Shown here: positions 17,701-25,168 of the stretch, piece by piece
Position numbering within the stretch: the first letter of the stretch is position 1
Layout: each line of letters starts with the position of its first letter
Made by a program: the position numbers and the translations under genes
The notes under the pieces: generated by a model
What the model was told of the DNA's origin: nothing
Database searches by the model: none
What the model saw: the letters and a program-made list of their open reading frames with translations, nothing else
DNA from: Mesorhizobium sp.
GTDB lineage: Bacteria > Pseudomonadota > Alphaproteobacteria > Rhizobiales > Rhizobiaceae
Assembly (NCBI RefSeq): GCF_017306585.1
Contig: NZ_JAFKIC010000119.1
Span: 37,023-101,022 of the forward strand
Length of the DNA stretch: 64,000 nucleotides
Direction of reading: 5' to 3'

Positions 17701-20068
17701 CACCGATCGATTGCACGATAATGCCTGCGGAACGACCCTGGGATGTGGTCACATTGCCATTGGAGCGCGCATCGACAACGCCGCCGTCACCGGCGGCACC
17801 GCCGCTCCCGCCAACACCCACTGAAACGATCGCCGACACCGCGATGGAAAAGCCGCCATTGCCGCCGCCGCCCCCGACCGACTGCACGATGATGCCCGCC
17901 GAATCCGTGCCGTGGGTCGTGACATCGGACTGGGTACCGTTGAACGTCACCGCATCACCGATGCCGCCACCGGCACCCTTCCTGCCGATCCCGACGCTGA
18001 CGCCGGCGCTGCCCGAAACGCTTCCGCCGCCATTGCCGCCGCCGCCGCCGATCGACTGTGCGACGATACCGGCGGAGCGGTCCTGGAAGGTTTCGACACT
18101 GCCGCCGGTCGTCATGTCGACCGTGCCGCCCTTGCCGCCCGGTCCGCCTTCGCCGCCAACGCCGACCGAGACGAGTGCCGAGATGGCCAAGGCAAAGCCG
18201 CCATTGCCGCCGCCACCACCCACCGACTGGGTCAGTATGCCGGTAGAATCGGTTCCGTGCGTCGTCACATGCGACGTGCCGACATTGTAGATGACGTTGC
18301 CGCCCTCGCCCCCGGCGCCACCCTTGCCGCCAACCGAAACCGAGACGGCTCCACTGACTGTATAGGCCCCACCGCCATTGCCGCCGCCGCCGCCAACCGA
18401 TTGCGTTAGAATGCCGATAGCGGAGGTTCCACTCGTTTCGACCGTCGGACCGGCTGCTGCCTGCTGGACGTTAACGTTCCCGCCATTGCTGGCAGCTCCG
18501 CCGGAACCGCCGACGCCGACAGCCGCGACCGGGCCGACACCAATCGCGAAGCCGCCATTGCCGCCGCCGCCGCCGACCGACTGGATGACGATACCATGAG
18601 CTCCGTTGCCGCTGCCGTCGGCACCGGTCGTGATGCTGCCGCCGATATTTCCGAAGACATCGCCGCCCTTGCCGCCGCCGCCGCCCGATCCGCCCAATGC
18701 GATCGACCCAATCGCGCCACCGCCGTCGCCGCCACCGCCGCCGACAGATTCGACAAGCATGCCGATGGAGCCGACGCCGTTGGTAATAATGGTCCCGGTA
18801 TTCGTGCCGGTGACCGTACCGCCGTTGTTGCCGTCCTTGCCCGCCCCGCCGCCGCCGAACAGTCCGAACGCGCCTCCACCGTCGCCGCCGCCGCCGCCCA
18901 CGGATTGGACGACCATTCCGCTGGCATGGTCACCGCTGGTCTCAATCCTGCCGTTGTTGGTGCCGGTCGCCGATCCGCCGATTGTGGCCGGGCCGCCGTT
19001 GCCACCGCTTGCAATAATGCCAGGAATAATGCCGCCGGCGCTGCCGCCGCTGCCGCCGGCCGCGCCGGCCGATCGTATCAACATGCCCGTTGAAAAATTT
19101 CCGATGGTTGTCACGTTACCATCGTTTGTCGCCTCGGCGCTCCCCCCTGATCCGCCGCCACCGCCATTGCCGGCGTCCTGAGCCGACAAAGGGCTGAGGC
19201 CGCTGATACCACCACCGTCGCCGCCAAATCCGCCTTCCGATCGGGCCAGAATGCCAAAGGCGTTCGGACCTGTGGTGCTGATGACGCTTCCCACACCGGC
19301 GTTGGCGGTCGCCGAACCGCCGCTGCCGCCGCTGCCGGCATCGCCGCCGCTGGAGACCAGCGCATTGCCAATACCGGTAACCGACCCTCCGTCGCCACCG
19401 CGACCACCGATCGATTCGGCGACCAATCCATGGCCGCCAGCCGCGCTGCCTGTCAGGGTTCCAGTGTTACCTGCTGTAACAGTTCCGCCTGTCGCTCCAC
19501 TATTGCCATCGCCACCAAGCGCTACCGGGGTACACAATGGGCAAATTCCCACGCCAATGGCATTGCCACCCTTACCGCCGGCACCACCAGTGGATATGGC
19601 GCCAAAGACTGGACCGCCGCTGGAAATCACCAGGTTGTTGTTGACGACAAGTGGATCCGGTGATGGTGCATGACCGGGACCGCCGTTGGTTCCAGTCACA
19701 ACAACGTTGCTTCCATTATTGCCCGCAGCGCCGGTGACGGTGGTGACCTGCGCGTGGAGTGAGACCGGCACGAGGGAAACGAGACCAGCCAACGCGGTGA
19801 AGGTCAGGAACCGGGATAGGCGCCACGGCCGGATTTCTCGCCCTGCCGATGAAACCGATGTAGCGGGTCCAACTTTGTACAATATCTGCGAATGCGCGGC
19901 GTGGGACGAACAAAGTGAAAGGCGAGGCAACGCCTCGCCCGAGTCCGCAGCATGCCCAAACAATTTCGCAATGCTGGAATTGCCCACGCTACCAGAGCGA
20001 AATCCAGTCGATGAGCTCGGACGCGATTCGTCCGCAACGACGCTCACGCGCCTTGAAAACAAAGCCAT
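11717..20068 (-). CDS. Giant glycine-repeat autotransporter (type Va)
   Basis: A 2783-residue surface protein. Residues 1-85 are an unusually long N-terminal extension. A signal-peptide-like core follows (RFLTFTALAGLVSLVPVSLHAQ). The passenger, to about residue 2060, is about 30 degenerate units built on AQSVGGGGGNGG followed by short beta segments with alternating polar residues, as expected of a beta-helix. A linker follows, and the last 320 residues are an autotransporter beta-barrel ending SASLKVSF with the terminal Phe recognised by the Bam machinery. GGGGG precedes the ATG. Length is far above the common 800-1500. Adhesion or biofilm function is plausible but not shown. The shorter secreted form could begin at a non-ATG codon nearer the signal peptide. 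Confidence 0.88.
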   Translation of the reverse strand: MALFSRRVSVVADESRPSSSTGFRSGSVGNSSIAKLFGHAADSGEALPRLSLCSSHAAHSQILYKVGPATSVSSAGREIRPWRLSRFLTFTALAGLVSLVPVSLHAQVTTVTGAAGNNGSNVVVTGTNGGPGHAPSPDPLVVNNNLVISSGGPVFGAISTGGAGGKGGNAIGVGICPLCTPVALGGDGNSGATGGTVTAGNTGTLTGSAAGGHGLVAESIGGRGGDGGSVTGIGNALVSSGGDAGSGGSGGSATANAGVGSVISTTGPNAFGILARSEGGFGGDGGGISGLSPLSAQDAGNGGGGGSGGSAEATNDGNVTTIGNFSTGMLIRSAGAAGGSGGSAGGIIPGIIASGGNGGPATIGGSATGTNNGRIETSGDHASGMVVQSVGGGGGDGGGAFGLFGGGGAGKDGNNGGTVTGTNTGTIITNGVGSIGMLVESVGGGGGDGGGAIGSIALGGSGGGGGKGGDVFGNIGGSITTGADGSGNGAHGIVIQSVGGGGGNGGFAIGVGPVAAVGVGGSGGAASNGGNVNVQQAAAGPTVETSGTSAIGILTQSVGGGGGNGGGAYTVSGAVSVSVGGKGGAGGEGGNVIYNVGTSHVTTHGTDSTGILTQSVGGGGGNGGFALAISALVSVGVGGEGGPGGKGGTVDMTTGGSVETFQDRSAGIVAQSIGGGGGNGGGSVSGSAGVSVGIGRKGAGGGIGDAVTFNGTQSDVTTHGTDSAGIIVQSVGGGGGNGGFSIAVSAIVSVGVGGSGGAAGDGGVVDARSNGNVTTSQGRSAGIIVQSIGGGGGNAGAVISGSTGVNVGVGGSGGGGGKGLAASFYTDNSVVKTDGADSIGILVQSIGGGGGNGSFVGGLGLAASVGIGGSGGTAGDASAVKLTDNGGSVTTTHDRSSAMVAQSIGGGGGNGGGVVGLGLGVNIGIGGKGAGGGTAGTVDVINSAALTTGGYNSHGLLAQSIGGGGGSGGFSVTAGGPSLSLGGSGAAAGKSMKVFVNNSGKIVTGGDLSNGIFAQSVGGSGGDGGFALAAGLFAAVGVGGAGGAGGEGGVVEVINNSNITTSGALSNGILAQSIGGGGGNGGSTGALAAGVFGAASVAIGGGGGDANLSKDVTVTHKGDIHVAGLGSKGILAQSVGGSGGNGGAAYSGAFSGGLYASAAVGVSVGGAGGNGGPGGKVTVKADGNIIADTDAVGSGGIVAQSIGGGGGNGGRAVTMTGAVSTNASISLGVTVGGWGGDGGLSDLVTVETGINGGGSIVTKGYQAVGILAQSVAGSGGNGGDSWAAAGGFGSDVSVNATVSIGGGGGKGNIAGNVDVTNAMTIQTAGDMSAAILAQSVGGGGGNGGSTNGATADLSGSEVNVAVNVGVGGGGGSGNMSGAVDVINSGNLTTTGDFSSGIVAQSLGGGGGMGGASNAKAFHVGGTSETSVSVNVGIGGKGGSGNDAACSKLDNDGNVICTGVHVDNSGEIRTQGFNSIGILAMSVGGGGGGGGAASTDEEIVGGGSEGDTSVGIGAAIGLAAGGAGNGGTVSVTNRSLIVTDGADSYGISANSIGGGGGVGGSATSGVIGKYAIGGALGGAGGGGGNGLQVDVTNLATGEIWTKQERSIGIFAQSVGGGGGAGGAGQSTGKTDSSEVSVNLSLGGSGNVGGNGGKVNVENDGYIHTEKAYSHGILAQSIGGSGGVGGASGTSAKDANVAITFSLGGAGGDGGFSDLVHVTNSASGTILTKGDSSYGIFAQSIGGGGGAAGGGSTETGSADTSVTMSIGGLGGSGSRGGDVLVDNHGQITTLGYLSHGIFAQSVGGGGGASGAAANTSKADMTIGGAASLPSGDGANGGHVTVNNDGAIETWKDGAIGIFAQSVGGGGGYGGVVSADTAGDNSVALQLGGFGGNGGNGGQVDVTVSGTIITHGERAHGVVAQSIGGGGGYGGDAKGKSSNALAIGGTGGNGGDGGNVTVIRTGTITTTGKDSIAIFAQSVGGGGGFGGAGFGRFGADDDGGGPNAIGFNTPGGTKGTGGIVKIIQSGAIETDGDRAHGIVAQAVGGGGGAGGTDSLAMGSSAAGSQGGIGDADAASASTDSQVWVKGASSYAMFGQSATGDGNAHAVDLTAGDSLFAQGADSVAVYGESTAEHGKGNITINLNGKYTIGGSGTGVAAMLVGGADNTLTNHSLLYAMGPNPTFQVQASQLQAFHTLLLAPGPVVPTDAILASLLDDFSPFAITGTSGDDHIDNSPTGDTLGRVIGNIDLGGGNNSFHNFAGASMVALKTIDLGGGLFTNDGLYTNQGIGVVASVDVTGAFTQDVSGSFVTDIDLNNQITDKLILTGAGIFDGTAPLNFLSIDKLFTQYVLATGSSMADNYLKPTTLHPYVGFNFLTKVDGNDLVLYTDNKTFLQLAQDPGSGTTDPGVFQMAQYLDDVEAASSPDNPMARLINMLRFLPNEEELGAALTRLTPNYAVHTFDMINREADMMLDAARECTGVPAYKNPDGRCIWASISPQAEYSRDAGAGTTSRDDVLKTMSLGGISEVGHNWSLGATIGRTEFDSKIGFNGAQLSETTGEAWQAYALAKYADKNYFVDFALGGGTGSFQGERDTHIDPAFFIPGETLEGVYLPEEELPGIGNSVTYTQKTAMFGGSARLGFTQEMGAFYLQPTLQLDARWLRVSGQEEGSVAAFTFSGSANTYYSATPAIEIGTDIALSDIASLRVYGRAGAEFSNKEWEIEGQFTAAQNLPGNPALHLTEAVDSPLYRVGAGLELNGVNGVGLSVRYNGAFGETVKQNAVSASLKVSF
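13900..19660 (-). repeat. About 30 tandem degenerate coding repeats of the autotransporter passenger
   Basis: Units of roughly 50-75 residues recur, each with a signature of the form (A/V/I/T)QS(V/I)GGGGGNGG, then a hydrophobic beta stretch, a second Gly-rich turn, and a segment like INSGNITTSG. I count 31 signature occurrences by eye. At DNA level this gives recurrent CCGCCGCC tracts on the + strand. Units vary in sequence, which suggests old duplication rather than recent slippage. Confidence 0.8.
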
Positions 20069-20303
20069 GCACTTACCCCCCGTTTCGCGGTCGCCCTCAA
20101 TCCCTCCTTGAGTTCGGCGCCGCGTCCATGGTCAGTCCATGCAGTAGAAATGCCGGCACGTTGCAGTAAGGTTCAATGCTTCAGAGCCCGCGCACTCGCA
20201 TTCCCACTTATGCAGCTCTGGCTCAATTAGAATACATTAACTTGTGCCAGATGGAATCGAAAACTTACGTAAGGGACACTGACCAAAGCCGCCGACATTG
20301 CCT

Positions 20304-20321
20304 AGTCGTCATATGACGACT
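20304..20321. promoter_or_regulatory. Perfect 18-bp palindrome, probable operator
   Basis: AGTCGTCATATGACGACT is its own reverse complement. It lies in the 392-base spacer (20069-20460) between the divergent autotransporter and Gln-rich secreted protein genes, with a second short palindrome CTTACGTAAG at 20264-20273. No other gene or RNA is seen in the spacer. Confidence 0.5.
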
Positions 20322-20460
20322 GTCTAATGGTTCTCGGCCGGGGTGTGGCTCGCGGGTGATGCGGCGGCTATTTCAACCGGCCCAGGCCCGGTTTTATGGC
20401 ATTGCCGCGTGGACGTCCTATATCAACGGTAGCGGGTGTTCTGTTTCCGGGAATGAGCTG

Positions 20461-20769
20461 ATGTCGGCATTTCGAGCATCAATGGTTTGCATATCGGCCG
20501 TAATGGCCACGACAGTCATTGCGGGTTTGTGTCTGCCGGCCTCGGCGCAGATCGTCATTCCCTCGACCAGCGGCGGTGCGCAGATCCAGCAGAACGACCT
20601 GCAGGCGTTGCAGAACCGGATCCAGCGGCAGCAATTTCAGCAGCAGCAACAGCAATATCGCGCCCAGGACCGGGTGATCGTCCAGCAGCCGCCGCCTGTC
20701 GTGCCGCAGGTCAGGCCGAGCTGCCAGACCCAGATAATCGGCAGCACTGCGGTGAGCACCTGCCGCTGA
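20461..20769 (+). CDS. Small secreted Gln-rich hypothetical protein
   Basis: No family recognised. The ATG at 20461 gives 102 residues starting with a signal peptide (SMVCISAVMATTVIAGLCLPASAQ). The mature part has a Gln-rich stretch (RIQRQQFQQQQQQYRAQDR), a Pro-rich spacer (QQPPPVVPQVRP), and a C-terminal Cys pair (SCQTQIIGS...STCR) that could form a disulfide. In-frame ATGs upstream, from 20356, would bury the signal peptide. It is divergent from the autotransporter and shares its regulatory spacer. Export is likely; function unknown. Confidence 0.6.
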   Translation: MSAFRASMVCISAVMATTVIAGLCLPASAQIVIPSTSGGAQIQQNDLQALQNRIQRQQFQQQQQQYRAQDRVIVQQPPPVVPQVRPSCQTQIIGSTAVSTCR

Positions 20770-20895
20770 CGCCAGGCTCTGCTTTTATTTAGCCGACTTA
20801 CATGCTAGGGGCATTCATATGCCCCAGCGGCAGTTTGGATTTTGCAAAGGCGCCGCATCACGCTATGGGGCACTGCACAGACCGGATTTTTATGA

Positions 20896-21372
20896 ATGGC
20901 AGCCACCAACAAAAAGGCCGTGCGCAAGGCCAAGAAAGGGGAACGGATCCGCCAGGTGGCGGCCATCCCCTTTCAGCTGAACGAACGCGGCGATATCGAG
21001 GTGATGCTGGTCACGTCACGGACGACGCGGCGCTTTATCGTCCCCAAGGGCTGGCCGATGAAGGGCAAGAGCGGACGCAAGGCGGCCGCCATCGAGGCGC
21101 AGGAGGAAGCCGGCGTGCTCGGCAGGACGCTGAAGCAGCCGGCCGGCACTTATTCCTACTGGAAACGGCTGGCCAACCGCTTTGTCCGTGTCGACGTCAT
21201 CGTCTACCTGCTCGAGGTGACGGAGGAACTCGCCGACTGGCAGGAAGCCAGACGCCGGCAGCGCGCCTGGCTGACGCCCGCCGAGGCGGCGATGCTTATC
21301 GACGAACCCGACCTCTCGACGCTGGTGAAGACCCTGAAGCTTCCTGATCCCGAGCCGGTCGACCAGGAATAG
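20896..21372 (+). CDS. Nudix hydrolase, diphosphoinositol-polyphosphate/Ap4A type
   Basis: A 158-residue pyrophosphohydrolase acting on a nucleoside diphosphate linked to another moiety. The Nudix box spans about residues 52-74 and begins KGWPMKGKSG, ending AIEAQEEAGVLG. The metal-binding EExG part is intact, but the first Glu of the GX5E segment is Lys and the Arg of REUXEE is Ile. VPKGWPMKG and the following SYWKRL resemble the DIPP-like subgroup. The exact substrate cannot be read from the sequence. The gene stops with TAG directly before an in-frame IclR-like fragment. Confidence 0.85.
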   Translation: MAATNKKAVRKAKKGERIRQVAAIPFQLNERGDIEVMLVTSRTTRRFIVPKGWPMKGKSGRKAAAIEAQEEAGVLGRTLKQPAGTYSYWKRLANRFVRVDVIVYLLEVTEELADWQEARRRQRAWLTPAEAAMLIDEPDLSTLVKTLKLPDPEPVDQE

Positions 21373-21609
21373 GCCTATCTCGCTGTCGGCGACCGTGATC
21401 CCGAAACATCAGGCGTTTCAGCGCCTGTCTTCGGGCCGGGCCGGGTCCTGCTCGGCGCCATGACGCTGGCCGGTCCGAGCACCCGCGTCGACGCCGCGTT
21501 CCTTCAGCGCATGAAACGTCCGCTGCTCGAGGCGGCCGCGCGCGCCACCCGCGCTTTCGGCGAGGACGCCTCCCTGCTCGAAGAGACGAGTGCCCAGGCT
21601 GGCTGTTAG
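21373..21609 (+). pseudogene. C-terminal remnant of an IclR-family regulator
   Basis: The frame directly after the Nudix stop codon reads for 78 codons without a start. It resembles the end of an IclR effector domain: GDRDPETSGVSAPVFGPG, then LLGAMTLAGPSTRVDAAFL and an amphipathic helix MKRPLLEAARATRAFG. IclR proteins end with this SVAAPVF-G-LVGALSLSGP pattern. The DNA-binding half is absent, so this is a relic. It is in the same frame as the Nudix gene, so readthrough would append it. The remaining 21610-21867 holds only the dyad listed next. Confidence 0.55.
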
Positions 21610-21772
21610 CAAGCGACAGCTATCTGCTCGCGAGATCCGGAAGCACCACGAATACACCGGATTTCAAAGCAACTCATGACGCTGCGTAATATTCGGCCGC
21701 CTCACCCAAAGAATCAGCCGCCCGGCGGAGCCGAACTATTTATCCGCTGTTAAGCCCCTCATGATAACCGGG

Positions 21773-21797
21773 TCATGTCGCCCATAGAGCGACATGA
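21773..21797. promoter_or_regulatory. Inverted repeat upstream of GGDEF-EAL gene
   Basis: TCATGTCGC and GCGACATGA are perfect 9-base arms around a 7-base spacer, 70 bases before the start at 21868. This could be an operator or a leader hairpin. No regulator is identifiable. Confidence 0.4.
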
Positions 21798-21867
21798 GGA
21801 AAGAACATCGTCTCAACCGACGGGTGAAACAGTCGGACAGACGCGCTGACAGGATCATGGCACGTCC

Positions 21868-24369
21868 ATGAAGTCGATGAAGCTGTCATCGATGGACGCC
21901 AGCCCCCGTCTTCTCGGGCTCGTCTGGCCATTCATCGCGGTTGTCCTCACCCAAGCCCTGGTCGCCAGCCTGAGCCTCTATACGCTTTCGGCGGTACGCG
22001 CCTATGTCGGCGGCGAAAGCCAGTGGTCGAAGGGGCAGAAGCACGCCATCTACTTCCTCAGTCTCTATGCCGACACCGGCAGGCAAGAGTTCTTCAACGA
22101 GTACCGCGAAGCGATCGCCGTTCCACTGGCCGACCGTTCTGCCCGATTGGCCCTGGAACAACCGGAACCCGACACGAAGGCGGCCCGCGCCGGCTTCCTG
22201 CAGGCCAGGAACCATCCGGACGACGTTGCCGGGCTGATCTGGCTCTTCCAGAATTTTCGCGGTTTCAGCTACCTCGACGCCGCCGTGAGGCACTGGACGG
22301 CGGCCGACACCATGATCCTGGCCATTCAACGGCTCGGCGACACGATACATGAGGAACTGGGCAAGGGGCCGGCCTCGGCAGGTCAGATCAATGACTGGAA
22401 AACACAGATCCACCAGCTCGACAGCCAGATAACGCCCTTGTCCAAGGCTTTCTCCGACAGTCTCGGCGAAGGATCGCGCTTCATCCGCGTTCTGCTCACC
22501 TTTGCCAATCTCATCACCGCCGCCTTGCTGATCCTGCTCGCTGTTTGGCGCACGCGCAAACTGCTTGCCCAGCGCCAGGCCTTCCAGTCGGCACTCAATG
22601 CGGAGCGCGAGCGCGCCCAGATCACCCTGGCCTCGATCGGCCAGGCCGTCATCAGCATCGATCCGGATGGTCGCCTGGACTATATGAACGCGGTCGCCGA
22701 GACGCTGCTTGCCTGTCCGTTCGCGACGGCGAGGAGCAGGCCGGTCGCATCGCTGTTTCGCCTCGTTGACAAGGAGACCAGCGTTGAGGAACCTCGGCTG
22801 CTCGAGCGCCTGCTGGCAGGCGAGCCGCGCCGCTCAAGCCCTCGCCCGCAATTGCTGCAGCGGCCGGACGGGTCCGTGGTTCCGGTCGCGCTGACCGGCG
22901 CGCCGCTGCTGGTTGCCGGCCAGATCGTCGGCGCGGTGCTCGCCTTCCACGACATGACGCGGGAAGAGGATTACATCGAGCGGCTCTCCTGGCAGGCTTC
23001 GCATGACGCCTTGACCGGGCTCGCCAACCGGCGCGACTTCGAAAGCCGGCTGGAACGCACGATCGTCGAATTGCAGGGCCGCCCCCGGCAGCATGCCTTG
23101 ATGTATCTCGATCTCGACCAGTTCAAGCTGGTCAACGATACGTGCGGCCACGCAGCGGGCGATCAGCTGCTGCGCCATATTTCCGCACTGCTGACCAATG
23201 AATTGCGTTCCGGCGATGTGTTGGCCCGGCTCGGCGGTGACGAATTCGGTGTCCTGCTGATCGATTGCGAGGCCGCCAACGCAGCCGACATCGCCGAGCG
23301 GCTGCGCGCGGCCGTGCAGGACCTGCATTTTTCCTGGGACGGCCGGCCCTTCAACACCAGCGTCAGCATCGGCATGGTCCAGATCGTCAATGCGCAGGTC
23401 ACCCTGGAGGAAACGCTGCGGGCCGCCGACGTCGCCTGCTACATGGCCAAGGAGAAGGGCCGCAACCGTGTGCAGATCCACAGCGACGGCGATATGGCCC
23501 TGCGCGAACGGTTCGGCGAGATGGCGTGGGTGCAGCGCCTGCACGCCGCGCTGGAGCAGGATCGCTTCAGGCTTCACGCCCAGGAAATCCGTCCGCTGAA
23601 CGATGGCGTCGCCGAGGCGGGCGCGCATATCGAGATTCTGCTGCGGCTAACCGACGAGGACGGCAGCTTCGTCACGCCGCAGAGCTTCATTCCCGCTGCC
23701 GAACGTTACGGCCTGATGCCGTCGATCGACCGCTGGGTGGTGCGCAACACCTTTCGCGTCCTGGCCGCGCGGCGGGCCGATCCGGGCATACAGCCGATCG
23801 CCACATGCGCCATAAATCTTTCCGGAGCGACGTTCGGCGACGAGACCTTCCTCGATTTCCTGCGCGAGCAGTTCCTCGTCCATCGCATCTCGCCCGCCAC
23901 GATCTGCCTGGAGATCACCGAAACCAGCGCCATCGCCAATCTCACCAGCGCCATGCGCTTCATCGCCGATCTGCGCGGCCTCGGCTGCCGTTTCGCGCTC
24001 GACGATTTCGGCTCGGGCATGTCGTCCTTTGCCTATCTGAAACATCTACCGGTCGACTACCTCAAGATCGACGGCAGCTTCGTCAAGGATATGCTGGACG
24101 ACCGCATCGACCGCGCCATGGTCGAGATGATCCATCACATCGGCAAGGTCATGGGCAAGCGCACCATCGCCGAGTTTGTCGAAAACGACGGCATTGCCAC
24201 TGCATTGAAGACGATCGGCGTCGACTATGCCCAGGGCTACGGCATCGCCCGGCCGCAGCCTTTCGACGCCTCGACCGTTTTGCTCGGCCCCGGCATCGGA
24301 CCGGCCGGCAAGACCGACGCCGATCCATGGAGCGATCTGGCGCAGGCGCTGCGCCGCAAGGCCGGTTAG
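21868..24369 (+). CDS. Membrane GGDEF-EAL cyclic-di-GMP protein with PAS domain
   Basis: An 833-residue c-di-GMP turnover enzyme in the inner membrane. A first TM segment at about 15-42 and a second at 207-227 enclose a periplasmic sensor-like region. A PAS domain follows at about 240-355. GGDEF has RLGGDEFGVLL near residue 455 (active site intact). The EAL domain has EILLR at 588 in place of EALLR, then NLS, EITET, DDFGSGMSSF at 711, YLKIDG and EFVEN, so the metal and catalytic residues of a phosphodiesterase are present. Both activities are possible; which one dominates cannot be told. The stop overlaps the convergent GNAT gene by four bases. Confidence 0.93.
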   Translation: MKSMKLSSMDASPRLLGLVWPFIAVVLTQALVASLSLYTLSAVRAYVGGESQWSKGQKHAIYFLSLYADTGRQEFFNEYREAIAVPLADRSARLALEQPEPDTKAARAGFLQARNHPDDVAGLIWLFQNFRGFSYLDAAVRHWTAADTMILAIQRLGDTIHEELGKGPASAGQINDWKTQIHQLDSQITPLSKAFSDSLGEGSRFIRVLLTFANLITAALLILLAVWRTRKLLAQRQAFQSALNAERERAQITLASIGQAVISIDPDGRLDYMNAVAETLLACPFATARSRPVASLFRLVDKETSVEEPRLLERLLAGEPRRSSPRPQLLQRPDGSVVPVALTGAPLLVAGQIVGAVLAFHDMTREEDYIERLSWQASHDALTGLANRRDFESRLERTIVELQGRPRQHALMYLDLDQFKLVNDTCGHAAGDQLLRHISALLTNELRSGDVLARLGGDEFGVLLIDCEAANAADIAERLRAAVQDLHFSWDGRPFNTSVSIGMVQIVNAQVTLEETLRAADVACYMAKEKGRNRVQIHSDGDMALRERFGEMAWVQRLHAALEQDRFRLHAQEIRPLNDGVAEAGAHIEILLRLTDEDGSFVTPQSFIPAAERYGLMPSIDRWVVRNTFRVLAARRADPGIQPIATCAINLSGATFGDETFLDFLREQFLVHRISPATICLEITETSAIANLTSAMRFIADLRGLGCRFALDDFGSGMSSFAYLKHLPVDYLKIDGSFVKDMLDDRIDRAMVEMIHHIGKVMGKRTIAEFVENDGIATALKTIGVDYAQGYGIARPQPFDASTVLLGPGIGPAGKTDADPWSDLAQALRRKAG

Positions 24370-24917
24370 GCTCCGGTTCGCGACAGCCGCTCGAGCAGCA
24401 CGGTTGGACCATCGTGATAGGTGGTGCGCAGCACTTCGCTGTAGCCGACCTTGCCCGCGACATTCAGCGACGCGGTGTTCTGCGGATCGATGATACAGAC
24501 GGTTTTCCCAGGCCCGAATGTTTCTTCGCCCCAGGCCAGCACGCGGCCGACGACCTCGGTGGCGAGCCCTGCCCCGTGCACGGCAGGCGCCAGCGCCCAT
24601 CCGGCCTCCGGAATGCCTTCGATCGACGGCTCCATGTCGCGCTTCAGGTCGTGAAATCCGGCCTCGCCGACGAAGCGGCCGGTCGCCTTCTCCTCGATCG
24701 CCCAGAAGCCGTAGCCGAGCAGCGACCACAGGCCGGCATGGCGCAGGAAGCGCATCCAGCTTTCCTCGCGCGTGCGGGGCTTGCCGCCGATGAAGCGGGT
24801 GACGGTGGGGTCGGCCCACATCGCCGTGTAGGCATCGAAATCATCGAGCCCGTGCGCCCGCAGGATTGTTCGCTGGGTCTCGATGACGGGGGCGGTGGTC
24901 GGTTGTACGGTTTTCAT
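24366..24917 (-). CDS. GNAT-family N-acetyltransferase (RimJ/RimL-like)
   Basis: A 183-residue acetyltransferase_3-type enzyme. IETQRTILRAHGLDDFDAYT starts the domain. GFWAIEEKATGRFVGEAGF and GWALAPAVHGAGLATEVVGR correspond to the central strands and the acetyl-CoA pyrophosphate loop, with PQNTASLNVAGKVGY near the end. The start at 24917 (MKTVQPT) has GAGG upstream and gives the family length; a further ATG at 24992 adds an unrelated leader. Substrate unknown; the RimL-like pattern suggests an amino group of a protein or small molecule. Confidence 0.85.
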   Translation of the reverse strand: MKTVQPTTAPVIETQRTILRAHGLDDFDAYTAMWADPTVTRFIGGKPRTREESWMRFLRHAGLWSLLGYGFWAIEEKATGRFVGEAGFHDLKRDMEPSIEGIPEAGWALAPAVHGAGLATEVVGRVLAWGEETFGPGKTVCIIDPQNTASLNVAGKVGYSEVLRTTYHDGPTVLLERLSRTGA

Positions 24918-25168
24918 GGAATGGCCTCGCTCATATCGTGCGCGCTTAGCAAATCGCTGGTGGTCCGCAAGGGCCAAGCCGGCGCGCGCCACTATCCAGG
25001 ACGGACGCGTCGGCGCCGGGACCGGACGTCAAAATTGCCGACGGCCTGCGCAAGCTCGGCTATGGGAATTCGGACCGACGGTGTTATTTTCCGCGCAGGC
25101 TGATTCAGCATCCTGGCAACGCGACTTTCCTCAAGTTCCAGTTGGTGCTCAAACCCAAGAGGAAAAGC

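Noticed and set aside
13900-19660. Recurrent CCGCCGCC-rich units suggesting a CRISPR or satellite array
   Set aside because: Units are degenerate, in frame, and encode Gly-rich passenger repeats; no constant repeat with variable spacers.
20808-20825. GGGGCAT-TCAT-ATGCCCC hairpin as terminator of the Gln-rich protein gene
   Set aside because: A good stem but no T-run and close to the Nudix gene leader; role left open and not annotated.
21418-21657. 79-residue minus strand frame after the Nudix gene
   Set aside because: The + strand in this stretch reads as an IclR C-terminus, which explains the open minus frame.
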